From positions 1,178,001-1,242,000 of the forward strand of contig CAVTSD010000001.1 in assembly GCA_963737365.1 (NCBI GenBank): 64,000 nt of DNA. The letters run 5' to 3'. Below are positions 1 to 9,292 of this stretch, in pieces. The position numbers were made by a program, and so were the translations under genes. The notes beneath the pieces were generated by a model. It worked only from the letters and a program-made list of their open reading frames with translations. It searched no databases and was not told the origin of the DNA. This stretch comes from Roseiarcus sp963737365. GTDB taxonomy: Bacteria; Pseudomonadota; Alphaproteobacteria; Rhizobiales; Beijerinckiaceae. How positions within the stretch are numbered: the stretch's first letter is position 1; every line of letters starts with the position of its first letter.

Positions 1-56
1 ACATCGATTTCGAATCCGCAGTGTATCGCGCCGAGACGGCAAAAGCGGCCGCCTGA
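1..56 (+). CDS. 3' end of an unidentified gene (partial)
   Basis: A frame open from the window edge ends at TGA 54-56 and encodes a short Ala/Lys-rich tail (IDFESAVYRAETAKAAA). It is followed 6 bases later by a strong hairpin, as expected for a gene end. Only 17 codons are visible, so neither function nor reality can be established; it could be a chance open frame. Confidence 0.3.
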   Translation, partial: IDFESAVYRAETAKAAA

Positions 57-62
57 TATCGA

Positions 63-94
63 CGGCTCCCGCGGCGCGGAAGCCGAGGGAGCCG
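63..94. terminator. Hairpin between convergent gene ends
   Basis: A perfect 8-bp stem (CGGCTCCC at 63-70, GGGAGCCG at 87-94) with a 16-nt loop lies between the possible upstream gene end and the end of the MerR gene. No T-run follows on either strand, so it would be an atypical or merely stabilising hairpin rather than a canonical intrinsic terminator. Confidence 0.3.
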
Positions 95-98
95 ACTG

Positions 99-509
99 CT
101 AGCAGAATTCCCGGGCGCCTCCGCCCAGTGCGAGGTTATCGAGGATTGGGCAGTCCGGACGATCGTCGCCGTGGCATGCCGCGACCAAGTTTCGGAGGGT
201 GTCAGCCATCGCCTGCATCTCGGCGACGCGCGCCTGAAGATCGCTGATATGGACCTCGGCGATGCGCCTGACCTCGCGGCTGGGTCGGCTCCGGTCGCGC
301 CATAAAGCCAGCAACTCACCGATTTCAGGGATTGAAAAACCGAGTTTCCGTGCGCGGCGAATGAATCTCAGTTCGTGAAGATCGCGCTCGCCGTAATCGC
401 GGTAGTCGTTCGCGCGGCGCTCAGCAGGGCGCAGGAGTCCGATCGCCTCATAGTGGCGGATCATCTTGGCGTTCACGCCGCTCGAGGCCGCCGCCGCGCC
501 GATGTTCAT
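99..509 (-). CDS. cueR: MerR-family Cu(I)/Ag(I)-sensing regulator (CueR/HmrR type)
   Basis: A 136-aa one-component activator that senses monovalent coinage-metal ions in the cytoplasm and twists a 19-bp-spaced promoter into an active form. The N-terminal winged helix-turn-helix (residues 1-70) contains RHYEAIGLLRP. The metal loop is CHGDDRPDC, placing cysteines at 112 and 120, with Ser77 preceding. These are the same positions and residues that mark monovalent-ion CueR proteins. A longer frame runs upstream to 668, but it would run through the operator and into the ATPase gene. The ATG at 509 gives the family-length protein. It is divergent from the Cu-ATPase gene, with the CueR box between them, so that gene is its obvious target. 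The symbol hmrR would be equally valid. Confidence 0.93.
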   Translation of the reverse strand: MNIGAAAASSGVNAKMIRHYEAIGLLRPAERRANDYRDYGERDLHELRFIRRARKLGFSIPEIGELLALWRDRSRPSREVRRIAEVHISDLQARVAEMQAMADTLRNLVAACHGDDRPDCPILDNLALGGGAREFC

Positions 510-522
510 TTCACGAATCCAC

Positions 523-553
523 TTGACCTTCCCATGATAGGAAGGTTTATGCC
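523..553 (+). promoter_or_regulatory. CueR-box promoter of the copper ATPase
   Basis: A -35 element TTGACC (523-528) and a -10-like TATGCC (548-553) are separated by 19 bp, the overlong spacing typical of MerR-controlled promoters. Centred in the spacer is a perfect dyad, ACCTTCC (526-532) and GGAAGGT (540-546), matching the known CueR/HmrR operator pattern. The predicted start site is about 560, only one to three bases before the ATPase ATG at 562. Confidence 0.88.
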
Positions 554-561
554 TCTGGGTC

Positions 562-2964
562 ATGGAACACAAGCACCAATCCTCGACAACCTTGGCCGAG
601 GTCACAAACCCGCTCGCGAAAGACCCGGTTTGCGGCATGGCGGTCGATCCCGCGACGGCCAAGCACAAGGCTGAGCACGGCGGGGAGACCTTCTTTTTCT
701 GCTCCGCCGGCTGTCGCGAAAAATTCGTCGCCGAGCCAGCGCGCTACCTGGCCTCGCCAGCTGACGCGTCGGCGAGCCCCGCGCATGACCACGCCCATCA
801 CGCGAGCCCGGCGGCCTCGCCGAAGCCCGCGGCGCCGGGCGCGATCTACACCTGCCCGATGCACCCTGAGATCCGACAGGACCATCCCGGAGCCTGTCCG
901 ATTTGCGGCATGGCGCTGGAGCCCGAAATCGCGACGGAGGCGACTGGCCCGAGCGCGGAACTGATTGACATGAGCAGGCGCTTCTGGATCGCGCTTGCGC
1001 TCTCCATTCCCGTCTTCGCACTCGAGATGGGCGGCCATCTAGCCGGCCCGCATGGATTGTTGCCGGAAGCGCTTTCCAACTGGATTGAGCTGGCGCTCGC
1101 GACCCCGGTCGCGCTTTGGGCCGGCTGGCCGTTCTTCGAGCGCGGCTGGGCCTCGCTCAAGAACCGCAATCTCAACATGTTCACGCTGATCGCCATGGGG
1201 GTCGGCGTGGCGTGGACGTATAGCGTTGTCGCTACCGTTGCGCCGGGCCTGTTCCCGTCCGCGTTCCGTGGCGGCCATGGCGCGGTCGCCGTCTATTTCG
1301 AAGCGGCGGCGGTCATCACCACCCTTGTCCTGCTCGGGCAGGTGCTGGAACTCAGAGCGCGCGAACAAACGGGCGGCGCGATTCGCGCGCTCATCGATCT
1401 GACGCCAAAGATGGCGCGGCTCGTCCGTGCGGATCAAGCGGATGAGGAGGTCGCGCTCGACGCGGTCAAAATCGGCGACAAGCTGCGTGTTCGGCCGGGC
1501 GAGAGAGTGCCGGTCGACGGTCAAATCGTCGAAGGACGAAGCGCGGTCGACGAGTCCATGCTGACCGGAGAATCGATGGCCGTAGGCAAGAGCGTAGGCG
1601 ACAAGGTGATCGGCGGCACGATGAACCAGTCCGGCGCCTTCGTCATGCGCGCAGAGAAGATTGGTCGCGAAACGGTGCTCTCGCAGATCGTGCAGATGGT
1701 GGCGCAAGCGCAGCGCAGCCGCGCCCCGATCCAGCGCCTTGCCGACCAGGTCTCCGGCTGGTTTGTGCCGCTGGTCATCGCGGCCGCCGCGCTCGCCTTT
1801 GCCGCCTGGGCGATATGGGGTCCCGAGCCGCGGCTGGCGCATGGTCTGGTCGCGGCGGTTTCCGTGCTGATCATCGCCTGCCCATGCGCGCTTGGACTGG
1901 CGACGCCGATGTCGATCATGGTCGGCATCGGTCGCGGCGCTCAAGCTGGGGTGTTGATCAAAAATGCCGAAGCGCTGGAGCGGCTCGAAAAGATCGACAC
2001 TCTGGTCGTCGACAAGACGGGCACGCTGACCGTGGGAAAGCCGACGGTCGTGGCGCTAAAGCCTGCCTTAGGTATCAGCGAGGACACGCTGCTCACGCTC
2101 GCAGCCAGTCTTGAGCGCGGCAGCGAGCACCCTCTCGCGGCGGCGATCTTGCGCGCCGCGACGGATCGCGGTCTCACGCTCGCCAAGGTCGATGGCTTCG
2201 AGAGCGTTCCAGGCAAAGGGGTGTCCGGAACCATCGAGGGACGCAAAGTCGCGCTCGGCAATCGAGCCATGATGCAGGCGGGCGGCATAGACGTCGGCGC
2301 TCTCGAAGAAGCGGCGAACACATTGCGCGGCCAAGCCGCGACGGCGGTCTTCGCCGCGATCGACGGCGCCGCAGGCGGCGTGATCGCTGTCGCCGATCCG
2401 ATCAAGGCGAGCGCGCCCGATTCGCTCCGTATGTTGAAAGATATGGGTGTGCGCGTCGTCATGCTCACCGGCGACAATCGTGCGACCGCGGCGGCGGTCG
2501 CACGCAGGCTCGGGATTGCCGACATCGAGGCGGACGTTCTGCCGCAGGACAAGGGCAAGATAGTCGAGCGCTTGCGGAAGGAAGGACGAGTCGTCGCCAT
2601 GGCCGGCGACGGCGTCAACGACGCCCCGGCGCTTGCCGCCGCCGACGTCGGCATCGCGATGGGGACAGGAACCGATGTGGCGATCGAGGCCGCTGGGATC
2701 ACGCTGATCGGGGGCGATCTTCGCGGCGTGGTCGCCGCGCGCAAGCTTTCGCATGCGACGATGCGCAACATCCAGCAGAACCTGATCTTCGCCTTCATCT
2801 ACAACGCCGCCGGCGTGCCGATCGCCGCCGGCGTTCTCTATCCGGCCTTTGGCCTCACGTTGTCGCCGGTTTTGGCCGCAGCGGCAATGGCGCTCTCGTC
2901 GGTGAGCGTGATCGCCAACGCGCTGAGGTTGCGCAGCGTCCGCCTGGATTCGACGAACGCGTAA
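562..2964 (+). CDS. copA: P1B-1 type Cu(I)-exporting ATPase with YHS and HMBD domains
   Basis: An 800-aa inner-membrane pump that exports Cu(I)/Ag(I) from the cytoplasm at the cost of ATP. Instead of the usual CxxC metal-binding domains, the N-terminus carries a YHS domain (residues 19-63, with DPVCGM and CSAGC), a His-rich linker (HDHAHH, about 75-80) and a heavy-metal-binding domain (95-121, with YTCPMHP and CPICGM). The catalytic core has the CPC transport motif (440-442), DKTGTLT with the phosphorylated Asp484, the SEHPLA histidine-proline motif and GDGVNDAP (about 682). The final membrane segments show the YN and MxxSS residues of Cu(I) pumps. The ATG at 562 lies next to the predicted transcription start, so the mRNA may be leaderless. 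It is controlled by the divergent CueR-type regulator. Confidence 0.95.
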   Translation: MEHKHQSSTTLAEVTNPLAKDPVCGMAVDPATAKHKAEHGGETFFFCSAGCREKFVAEPARYLASPADASASPAHDHAHHASPAASPKPAAPGAIYTCPMHPEIRQDHPGACPICGMALEPEIATEATGPSAELIDMSRRFWIALALSIPVFALEMGGHLAGPHGLLPEALSNWIELALATPVALWAGWPFFERGWASLKNRNLNMFTLIAMGVGVAWTYSVVATVAPGLFPSAFRGGHGAVAVYFEAAAVITTLVLLGQVLELRAREQTGGAIRALIDLTPKMARLVRADQADEEVALDAVKIGDKLRVRPGERVPVDGQIVEGRSAVDESMLTGESMAVGKSVGDKVIGGTMNQSGAFVMRAEKIGRETVLSQIVQMVAQAQRSRAPIQRLADQVSGWFVPLVIAAAALAFAAWAIWGPEPRLAHGLVAAVSVLIIACPCALGLATPMSIMVGIGRGAQAGVLIKNAEALERLEKIDTLVVDKTGTLTVGKPTVVALKPALGISEDTLLTLAASLERGSEHPLAAAILRAATDRGLTLAKVDGFESVPGKGVSGTIEGRKVALGNRAMMQAGGIDVGALEEAANTLRGQAATAVFAAIDGAAGGVIAVADPIKASAPDSLRMLKDMGVRVVMLTGDNRATAAAVARRLGIADIEADVLPQDKGKIVERLRKEGRVVAMAGDGVNDAPALAAADVGIAMGTGTDVAIEAAGITLIGGDLRGVVAARKLSHATMRNIQQNLIFAFIYNAAGVPIAAGVLYPAFGLTLSPVLAAAAMALSSVSVIANALRLRSVRLDSTNA

Positions 2965-3071
2965 GACCCGGAACCGGCGGTTTGCCGCTGGGGCGTTAGG
3001 TCGCTTGACTGCGCCCGTATGGCTGTCCGTTCGGACTCGCCTCACAGATAATTGATAGCGCATTCATTGAT

Positions 3072-3584
3072 ATGCCATCTATTAGAGCGCCGATGCCGCC
3101 CGCTACAAAAGACGCTCGCGCTCGATTCGCTCCTCTCGTCGCCCATGTGGCGCGGGAATGGCGGCGCGCGGTTGACGGACGCTTGCAAGCCTACGGATTG
3201 ACGGAAGCGACGTGGCTCCCCCTGCTTCGGATCGCGCGGTCTGACACCCCGATGCGGCAGAATGAGTTGGCTGCTTCTCTGTCTCTGGACGGATCTTCTG
3301 TCGTTCGCTTGCTCGATGCGCTCGAAGAGTCGGGCCTTGTCGAGCGATGCGAGGACCGCGCTGACCGCCGCGCGAACAGCCTCATCCTGACGCCGCGGGG
3401 CCGCCGGACAGTCGATCAGGTCGAGCGCGTATCTCAACAGATTCGCGACGTCGTCCTTGGCGAAATTTCGGATGAGGAGTTGAGGCGTTCGCTTCGTCTG
3501 CTCGAAACCGTGCGGGATCGGCTTTCGAGTCTTGCGGAAGCGCGATCCGACGCGCCAGAGCGCAAGCGGTCTTCGGCCCGATGA
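3072..3584 (+). CDS. MarR-family transcriptional regulator
   Basis: A 170-aa winged-helix regulator. The DNA-binding region (about 50-110) has PMRQNELAASLSLDGSSVVRLLDALEESG followed by the wing DRADRRANSLILTPRG, the usual MarR signature with the D-R-R wing. An alternative ATG lies at 3093. Two ATTGATA direct repeats (3051-3057 and 3066-3072) sit just upstream and could be part of an operator. Its stop overlaps the next start by four bases (ATGA), so it is translationally coupled to the drug exporter and probably represses that operon. The inducer is unknown. Confidence 0.9.
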   Translation: MPSIRAPMPPATKDARARFAPLVAHVAREWRRAVDGRLQAYGLTEATWLPLLRIARSDTPMRQNELAASLSLDGSSVVRLLDALEESGLVERCEDRADRRANSLILTPRGRRTVDQVERVSQQIRDVVLGEISDEELRRSLRLLETVRDRLSSLAEARSDAPERKRSSAR

Positions 3585-4798
3585 ACCTTAGCCGCCGACG
3601 CGCCGTGCCGCTCTGGCTTTTGGGCCTCTTCACCTTCAGCGGGCCTGTCGGCATGCACATATTCGTGCCGGCGCTCCCCGCAGCGGCCAAGGACCTCCAC
3701 GCGACGCCCGCCGCTCTGGAGCTGACGATCAGTCTCTACATCCTTGGCCTGGCCGTGGGGCAGTTGGTCTACGGGCCGGCGTCCGATCGCTTTGGCCGCC
3801 GGCCGACGCTGCTAGTTGGCCTCTTTATTTTCACGGTCGCGAGCGTCGCTGGGCTCTTCGCGCCCGACACCCACACGCTCATCCTCGCGCGCTTTTTTCA
3901 GGCCGTAGGGGGGTGTTCAGGCCTGGTGCTCGCCCGCGCGATCATTCGCGACACCTCTGAGGCGCATGAAGCCGCGCGCCGCTTGGCGCTCACGAATTTA
4001 TTGGTGACGGCAGGCCCGGCGGTCGCTCCGCTGATAGGCGCCGGGCTTAGCAGCCTTTGGGGGTGGCGAACGATTCTGATGGGACTTACCGCCCTCGGCG
4101 TCGCCAACTTCGTGCTCGCGTGGCGCATTTTGCCCGAGACCCGTCCTCAAGCCGCGGTCTTCGTCAGCGCCTCGCGTTATGCCCGCGACTATGTCGGCCT
4201 GCTCCGCTCCCGGCGGTTCCTGGGCTACGCGATCGGCGGCGGTTGCGCGACGACCTCCCTCTACGCGTTCATCGCTTGCGCGCCCTTCATCTTTGTCGAT
4301 CGGCTGCATGTCCCGGCCGCGAGCGTAGGCCTCTATCTGGCGCTGCTTGTTTCCGGACTCTGGCTTGGCAGCCTGCTCGCAAGTCAGCTCATTGCGCGGT
4401 TTTCCTTGACGCGTTTCGTCGTCGTCGCGAACGCGCTCAGCGTTGTCGCGGCGGCCTCCTTTCTCGGCCTGCTGATCGCCGACCGGGCGACCCTGGCTGC
4501 GATCGTCGTCACGATGTTTGCGTTCAGCGTGGGGGTGGGCGCGGCGGCGCCCGCCGCCCTTGTCAAAGCGATCAGCGTGAACCCGCGAGTCACGGGAACA
4601 GCTTCCGGGCTCTACGGTTCGATCCAGATGGCTGTCGGCGCGGCTCTGGTCGCGCTCGCGGGGTTGGGGTCGAACCCGGCTTTCGCCTCCGCGCTTGTGC
4701 TCCTTGCCGCGGGAATCGTGGCGCAGATGGCCTTCTGGATGGCGCGAAGCGACCATGCCGCCCAGGTCAGCGCCGCCGCCTCGGAAGCTGCGAGCTAG
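3581..4798 (+). CDS. Bcr/CflA-family drug-resistance MFS transporter
   Basis: A 405-aa inner-membrane proton antiporter of the DHA1 family with about 12 hydrophobic segments. The MFS motif A loop between TM2 and TM3 reads GPASDRFGRRPTLL (about 62-75). RFFQAVGGCSGLVLARAIIRD (about 105-125) is the conserved stretch after TM4 found in Bcr/CflA proteins. It probably exports small hydrophobic drugs or metabolites; the substrate cannot be read from the sequence. It starts within the stop codon of the MarR gene (ATGA overlap). It is convergent with mscL, with only five bases between the two stop codons. Confidence 0.9.
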   Translation: MNLSRRRAVPLWLLGLFTFSGPVGMHIFVPALPAAAKDLHATPAALELTISLYILGLAVGQLVYGPASDRFGRRPTLLVGLFIFTVASVAGLFAPDTHTLILARFFQAVGGCSGLVLARAIIRDTSEAHEAARRLALTNLLVTAGPAVAPLIGAGLSSLWGWRTILMGLTALGVANFVLAWRILPETRPQAAVFVSASRYARDYVGLLRSRRFLGYAIGGGCATTSLYAFIACAPFIFVDRLHVPAASVGLYLALLVSGLWLGSLLASQLIARFSLTRFVVVANALSVVAAASFLGLLIADRATLAAIVVTMFAFSVGVGAAAPAALVKAISVNPRVTGTASGLYGSIQMAVGAALVALAGLGSNPAFASALVLLAAGIVAQMAFWMARSDHAAQVSAAASEAAS

Positions 4799-4803
4799 CG
4801 GCG

Positions 4804-5223
4804 TTAAGCGCTGCGTCTGGCGAGCTGGTCGCGGATCTCGGTCAGAAGGACGACTTCCTGGGTGGGCGGCGCCGGAATCGGAGGCTCCTTCGCCGCTCTC
4901 CTGGTTAGCGTGTTGATCCCCTTGATGACAACGAACAGCGCGATCGCGACGATGAGGAAGTTGATCACCACGGTGATAAAGTCGCCGTAGGCGAGGACGC
5001 CGCCTTGCTTTCTCGCATCCGTGAGATTGGTCGCGGTCACCCCGCTCGACAACGGAATAAAGTAGTTCGTAAAATCCGCTTTGCCGGCAATGCCGAGAAC
5101 CGGCATGATGATGTCGTTGACCAGAGCGTCGACGATTTTGCCGAATGCCGCGCCGATGATGACGCCGATCGCTAGGCTGAGCGCATTGCCTTTAAGCGCG
5201 AATTCCTTGAATTCATTCCACAT
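4804..5223 (-). CDS. mscL: Large-conductance mechanosensitive channel
   Basis: A 139-aa inner-membrane channel (homopentamer in known MscL) that opens under extreme membrane tension to release solutes during osmotic downshock. The amphipathic N-terminal helix and the first membrane segment contain KEFALKGNALSLAIGVIIGAAFGKIV, the MscL signature. The periplasmic loop and TM2 (FITVVINFLIVAIALFVVIK) follow, and the C-terminal helix ends LLTEIRDQLA. The ATG at 5223 gives the family length (E. coli 136 aa); the frame stays open 16 codons further but that extension is not MscL-like. It is a single-gene unit, convergent with the drug exporter. Confidence 0.96.
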   Translation of the reverse strand: MWNEFKEFALKGNALSLAIGVIIGAAFGKIVDALVNDIIMPVLGIAGKADFTNYFIPLSSGVTATNLTDARKQGGVLAYGDFITVVINFLIVAIALFVVIKGINTLTRRAAKEPPIPAPPTQEVVLLTEIRDQLARRSA

Positions 5224-5322
5224 CGACCATCGTCCTCGCAAAGGCGGACCCGTTCCGGCGGCCCATTGCACTCAACTTAAGCTAGCCGAGCCGCCCGGAG
5301 AGATAAAGTCCGCTGGCGGCTG

Positions 5323-5916
5323 CTAGACGGATCGCGACGAAGCGCCGCCGCCTTCGCTCTGCGGCACAGACGGCCGCTCGAAGATCAGCGCGTAGAGCCG
5401 CCCCTCGCCCATGATCAGGCTGAGATTCCGCAGACCGAAAAACGGGATCAGCGCAATGAACAGGATGGCGGTGATGCTGAGGAATCCTGCGAGGCCTCCG
5501 CCGCCCAGTACGGGCACGCTCTCGGCGATCGTCTTTCCCCGGACCATTCCTTCGATTGTCTTTTCGAGGACGTGGGCCACCAGGAAAAGGGCCGTCAGGA
5601 GGAAAGTCTCGTAGAGGATCGGATAGATGAGCGGCCGCGTCCGCAACCAGCGTCCGGGGTCGAACATTTCGAACAGCATCATCACCTTGGCGAAGACCAA
5701 AGCGTTGATGAAGGCGAACCCCTGCATGGCGAAGTCGATGCCGTGTTCGCGCAGGACGACACCCTGATTGAGCACGAAAACGCCGAACAGGATCCAGAGG
5801 TAGAAGAATAGCAGGAGGAACCGGCGGAATTCCTCCGCTGCCCTGGCTTTCAGGGAACGCGCGCCGTGAGTTCCAGTGGCGGAGCTGCTGCCTAGGCTTG
5901 TCAAATCCTGCGTCAT
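5323..5916 (-). CDS. Conserved membrane protein of unknown function
   Basis: A 197-aa protein with a short cytoplasmic-looking N-terminus and about four hydrophobic segments (roughly residues 32-52, 66-84, 98-118 and 138-162). An RTRPLIYP stretch lies before TM3, and the C-terminal tail contains GLRNLSLIMGEGRLYALIFERP. I do not recognise an enzymatic or transport motif. The layout resembles small uncharacterised membrane proteins widespread in Hyphomicrobiales. It sits 45 bases downstream of the secreted-protein gene on the same strand and may be co-transcribed with it. Confidence 0.75.
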   Translation of the reverse strand: MTQDLTSLGSSSATGTHGARSLKARAAEEFRRFLLLFFYLWILFGVFVLNQGVVLREHGIDFAMQGFAFINALVFAKVMMLFEMFDPGRWLRTRPLIYPILYETFLLTALFLVAHVLEKTIEGMVRGKTIAESVPVLGGGGLAGFLSITAILFIALIPFFGLRNLSLIMGEGRLYALIFERPSVPQSEGGGASSRSV

Positions 5917-5961
5917 CGAACTCCTCGCAACTCAACGACCGGTCAGTTCCGAAGATTCCGG

Positions 5962-6876
5962 CTAAGGCTGCTTGGCGCCCTTCTTCGTTTTTGTCTTCTT
6001 CGTTTTTGCGCTCGCCGCTTTGGACGCGGCGGTCGCCGGGCCCAGCTCATCGAGCCTGGCCTGCAAAAGCGCCACGCGCGCCTCGGTGACGCGCAAGGCG
6101 CAATAGCCGTGAAGGCTTTCCTTTGCGTAATCGCGACAGAGCTCGTCGCGCTGCCCGGCGAATCCTTTCTGATCGCGCACGAGATCGGCCGCCTGGGCGC
6201 TGTCCTCGGCGCGATCGTCAAGAATGTGCACGATTCTGCCCATGGCCTTTTCCGCCGCGGCGCGCTCCTTCACGATCTTGGCCGCATCGCCGACCAGCGA
6301 TGCGCCTTCGGGTCCCCAGAGACCGCCCGGAGCGGTTTGGCAGTCGGCGGCCTTGAAGACGCAGGCCGTGATCTGGGTCGGCACCAGCACCGCGCCGTCC
6401 AGGATGTCGAACGAGATCGGGCAAGCGGGAACTTTGGCCTCGAACCGCTCGAGCCCGTCCGCGCGGCCGACGTTCGTCGCCTCGATCGGCGTCTCTCCCA
6501 CGATGTCGACGACACAGCGCTGTGACGAATCGGATAGGCCCTCGCCGGCAAGCTGCAGCTTGTCGATAATAATCGACTTGTCATCGCCGGAAATCTGCAA
6601 GAGTCCCGACTTGCCGTTGAGCATGAGCGGCCGCCCGGCAAGGCTCCCGACCCCTGCCGCAAGGTTCGCTTCCAGGCCCTTGCCGGCATCTCTCGTCTCT
6701 GTGACGGAGGTGGCGGAGGCGCCCGAACTCTTGTGCTTCGGCTTCGCGGCCGCGACTTTTGCGCCTTGGGGCTCCGCCGGAGCCGCGCCAGGGAGCATCA
6801 GTTGCGCGCGGGCCGCGCTCGTCGCGAGGGCCGCGGCGAAGAGCCCGCAAACCAAGCAGCGGAAGCGTCGAGTCAT
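5962..6876 (-). CDS. Secreted protein of unknown function with Lys/Ala-rich tail
   Basis: A 304-aa protein with a Sec signal peptide (RR, then a hydrophobic core, with probable cleavage after ATSAARA near residue 24). A low-complexity Ala/Pro/Lys stretch (about 25-60) follows, then a central region with paired cysteines and a C-terminal segment, RDELCRDYAKESLHGYCALRV. That last segment vaguely resembles small Cys-pair inhibitor domains such as LprI/DUF1311. The last 20 residues are strongly basic (KTKKTKTKKGAK). No catalytic motif is seen. It is likely periplasmic or outer-envelope associated. Confidence 0.7.
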   Translation of the reverse strand: MTRRFRCLVCGLFAAALATSAARAQLMLPGAAPAEPQGAKVAAAKPKHKSSGASATSVTETRDAGKGLEANLAAGVGSLAGRPLMLNGKSGLLQISGDDKSIIIDKLQLAGEGLSDSSQRCVVDIVGETPIEATNVGRADGLERFEAKVPACPISFDILDGAVLVPTQITACVFKAADCQTAPGGLWGPEGASLVGDAAKIVKERAAAEKAMGRIVHILDDRAEDSAQAADLVRDQKGFAGQRDELCRDYAKESLHGYCALRVTEARVALLQARLDELGPATAASKAASAKTKKTKTKKGAKQP

Positions 6877-6970
6877 GGGGCCGACTGTAGAGGCGCTGAC
6901 GAGAAAGGGGAAGGCGTGGGCGATTGGAGAATAGTGAGGCCAAAGCTTGAAAAATCCACGGCTTCCGCGC

Positions 6971-7000
6971 CTTGCGCCGCTAAAATCGCCCCCCTATATA
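6971..7000 (+). promoter_or_regulatory. Heat-shock (RpoH-type) promoter of dnaK
   Basis: CTTGCGCC (6971-6978) and CCCCTATATA (6991-7000) are separated by 17 bp when measured from TTGCGC to TATATA. The CTTG -35 and the C-rich run before a TAT -10 follow the alphaproteobacterial sigma-32 pattern. The position, about 180 bp upstream of dnaK, fits. No CIRCE inverted repeat was found. Confidence 0.6.
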
Positions 7001-7040
7001 CGCCCCGACTGTCTGGTTTGGGCGCGACACGCGCCGGGTC

Positions 7041-7064
7041 GACGGAAATCTGGACGGAAATCTG
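7041..7064 (+). repeat. 12-bp tandem duplication in the dnaK leader
   Basis: GACGGAAATCTG occurs twice head to tail (7041-7052 and 7053-7064) and is followed by a partial third start (GATG). It lies in the predicted untranslated leader, so it is free to vary in copy number. A role in leader folding is possible but not shown. Confidence 0.85.
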
Positions 7065-7181
7065 GATGAAGATGGGGATCGGAAGACGTCAGCCGTCGGC
7101 TACGAAGCGATCGGTGAAGCGCCTCTCCTGGACCTTGCCGCTTTGGGGCGGGGTGGTCCCGCAGAAGAACAGGGGTAAGTA

Positions 7182-9095
<1,914 letters not shown>

Positions 9096-9102
9096 ACGCA
9101 TG

Positions 9103-9131
9103 AAGCCGGCCGTGTAAGCGCGGCCGGCTTT
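9103..9131 (+). terminator. Intrinsic terminator-like hairpin between dnaK and dnaJ
   Basis: A perfect 10-bp stem, AAGCCGGCCG (9103-9112) and CGGCCGGCTT (9121-9130), closes an 8-nt loop and is followed by T-rich sequence (TTGACTTT). It begins eight bases after the dnaK stop codon. It probably terminates part of the transcription and so lowers dnaJ expression relative to dnaK. Confidence 0.75.
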
Positions 9132-9292
9132 GACTTTGGGGGAGGGGGCCGCGATGGCGGGCGGAGACCGGACTGACTGCGAGGCGGGGTTCAAGACGCC
9201 GGCTTTGAAGTCCGGAATGAGATCCGCCCTCTTGAAACGCGGCGCAGCGTTAGTAGGTCTGAGGCATGGATAGGCTGTGGGCGCGCTGAACG

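Larger units (their letters stand above)
6877..7181. other. Intergenic region with dnaK promoter and leader
   Basis: These 305 bp separate the divergent secreted-protein gene from dnaK. They hold a heat-shock-type promoter (6971-7000), a 12-bp tandem repeat in the transcribed leader (7041-7064), and the dnaK ribosome-binding site AGGGGTAAGTA just before 7182. The predicted leader is about 175 nt. I see no small gene in it. Confidence 0.6.

Noticed and set aside
1039..1944. Long open frame on the minus strand opposite the copper ATPase (301 codons)
   Set aside because: It lies entirely within copA, is Arg/His-rich with no domain, and reflects GC-rich codon bias on the other strand.
2974..2991. 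Terminator after copA
   Set aside because: CCGGCGG-TTTG-CCGCTGG can pair with one G-T, but no T-run follows; too weak to annotate.
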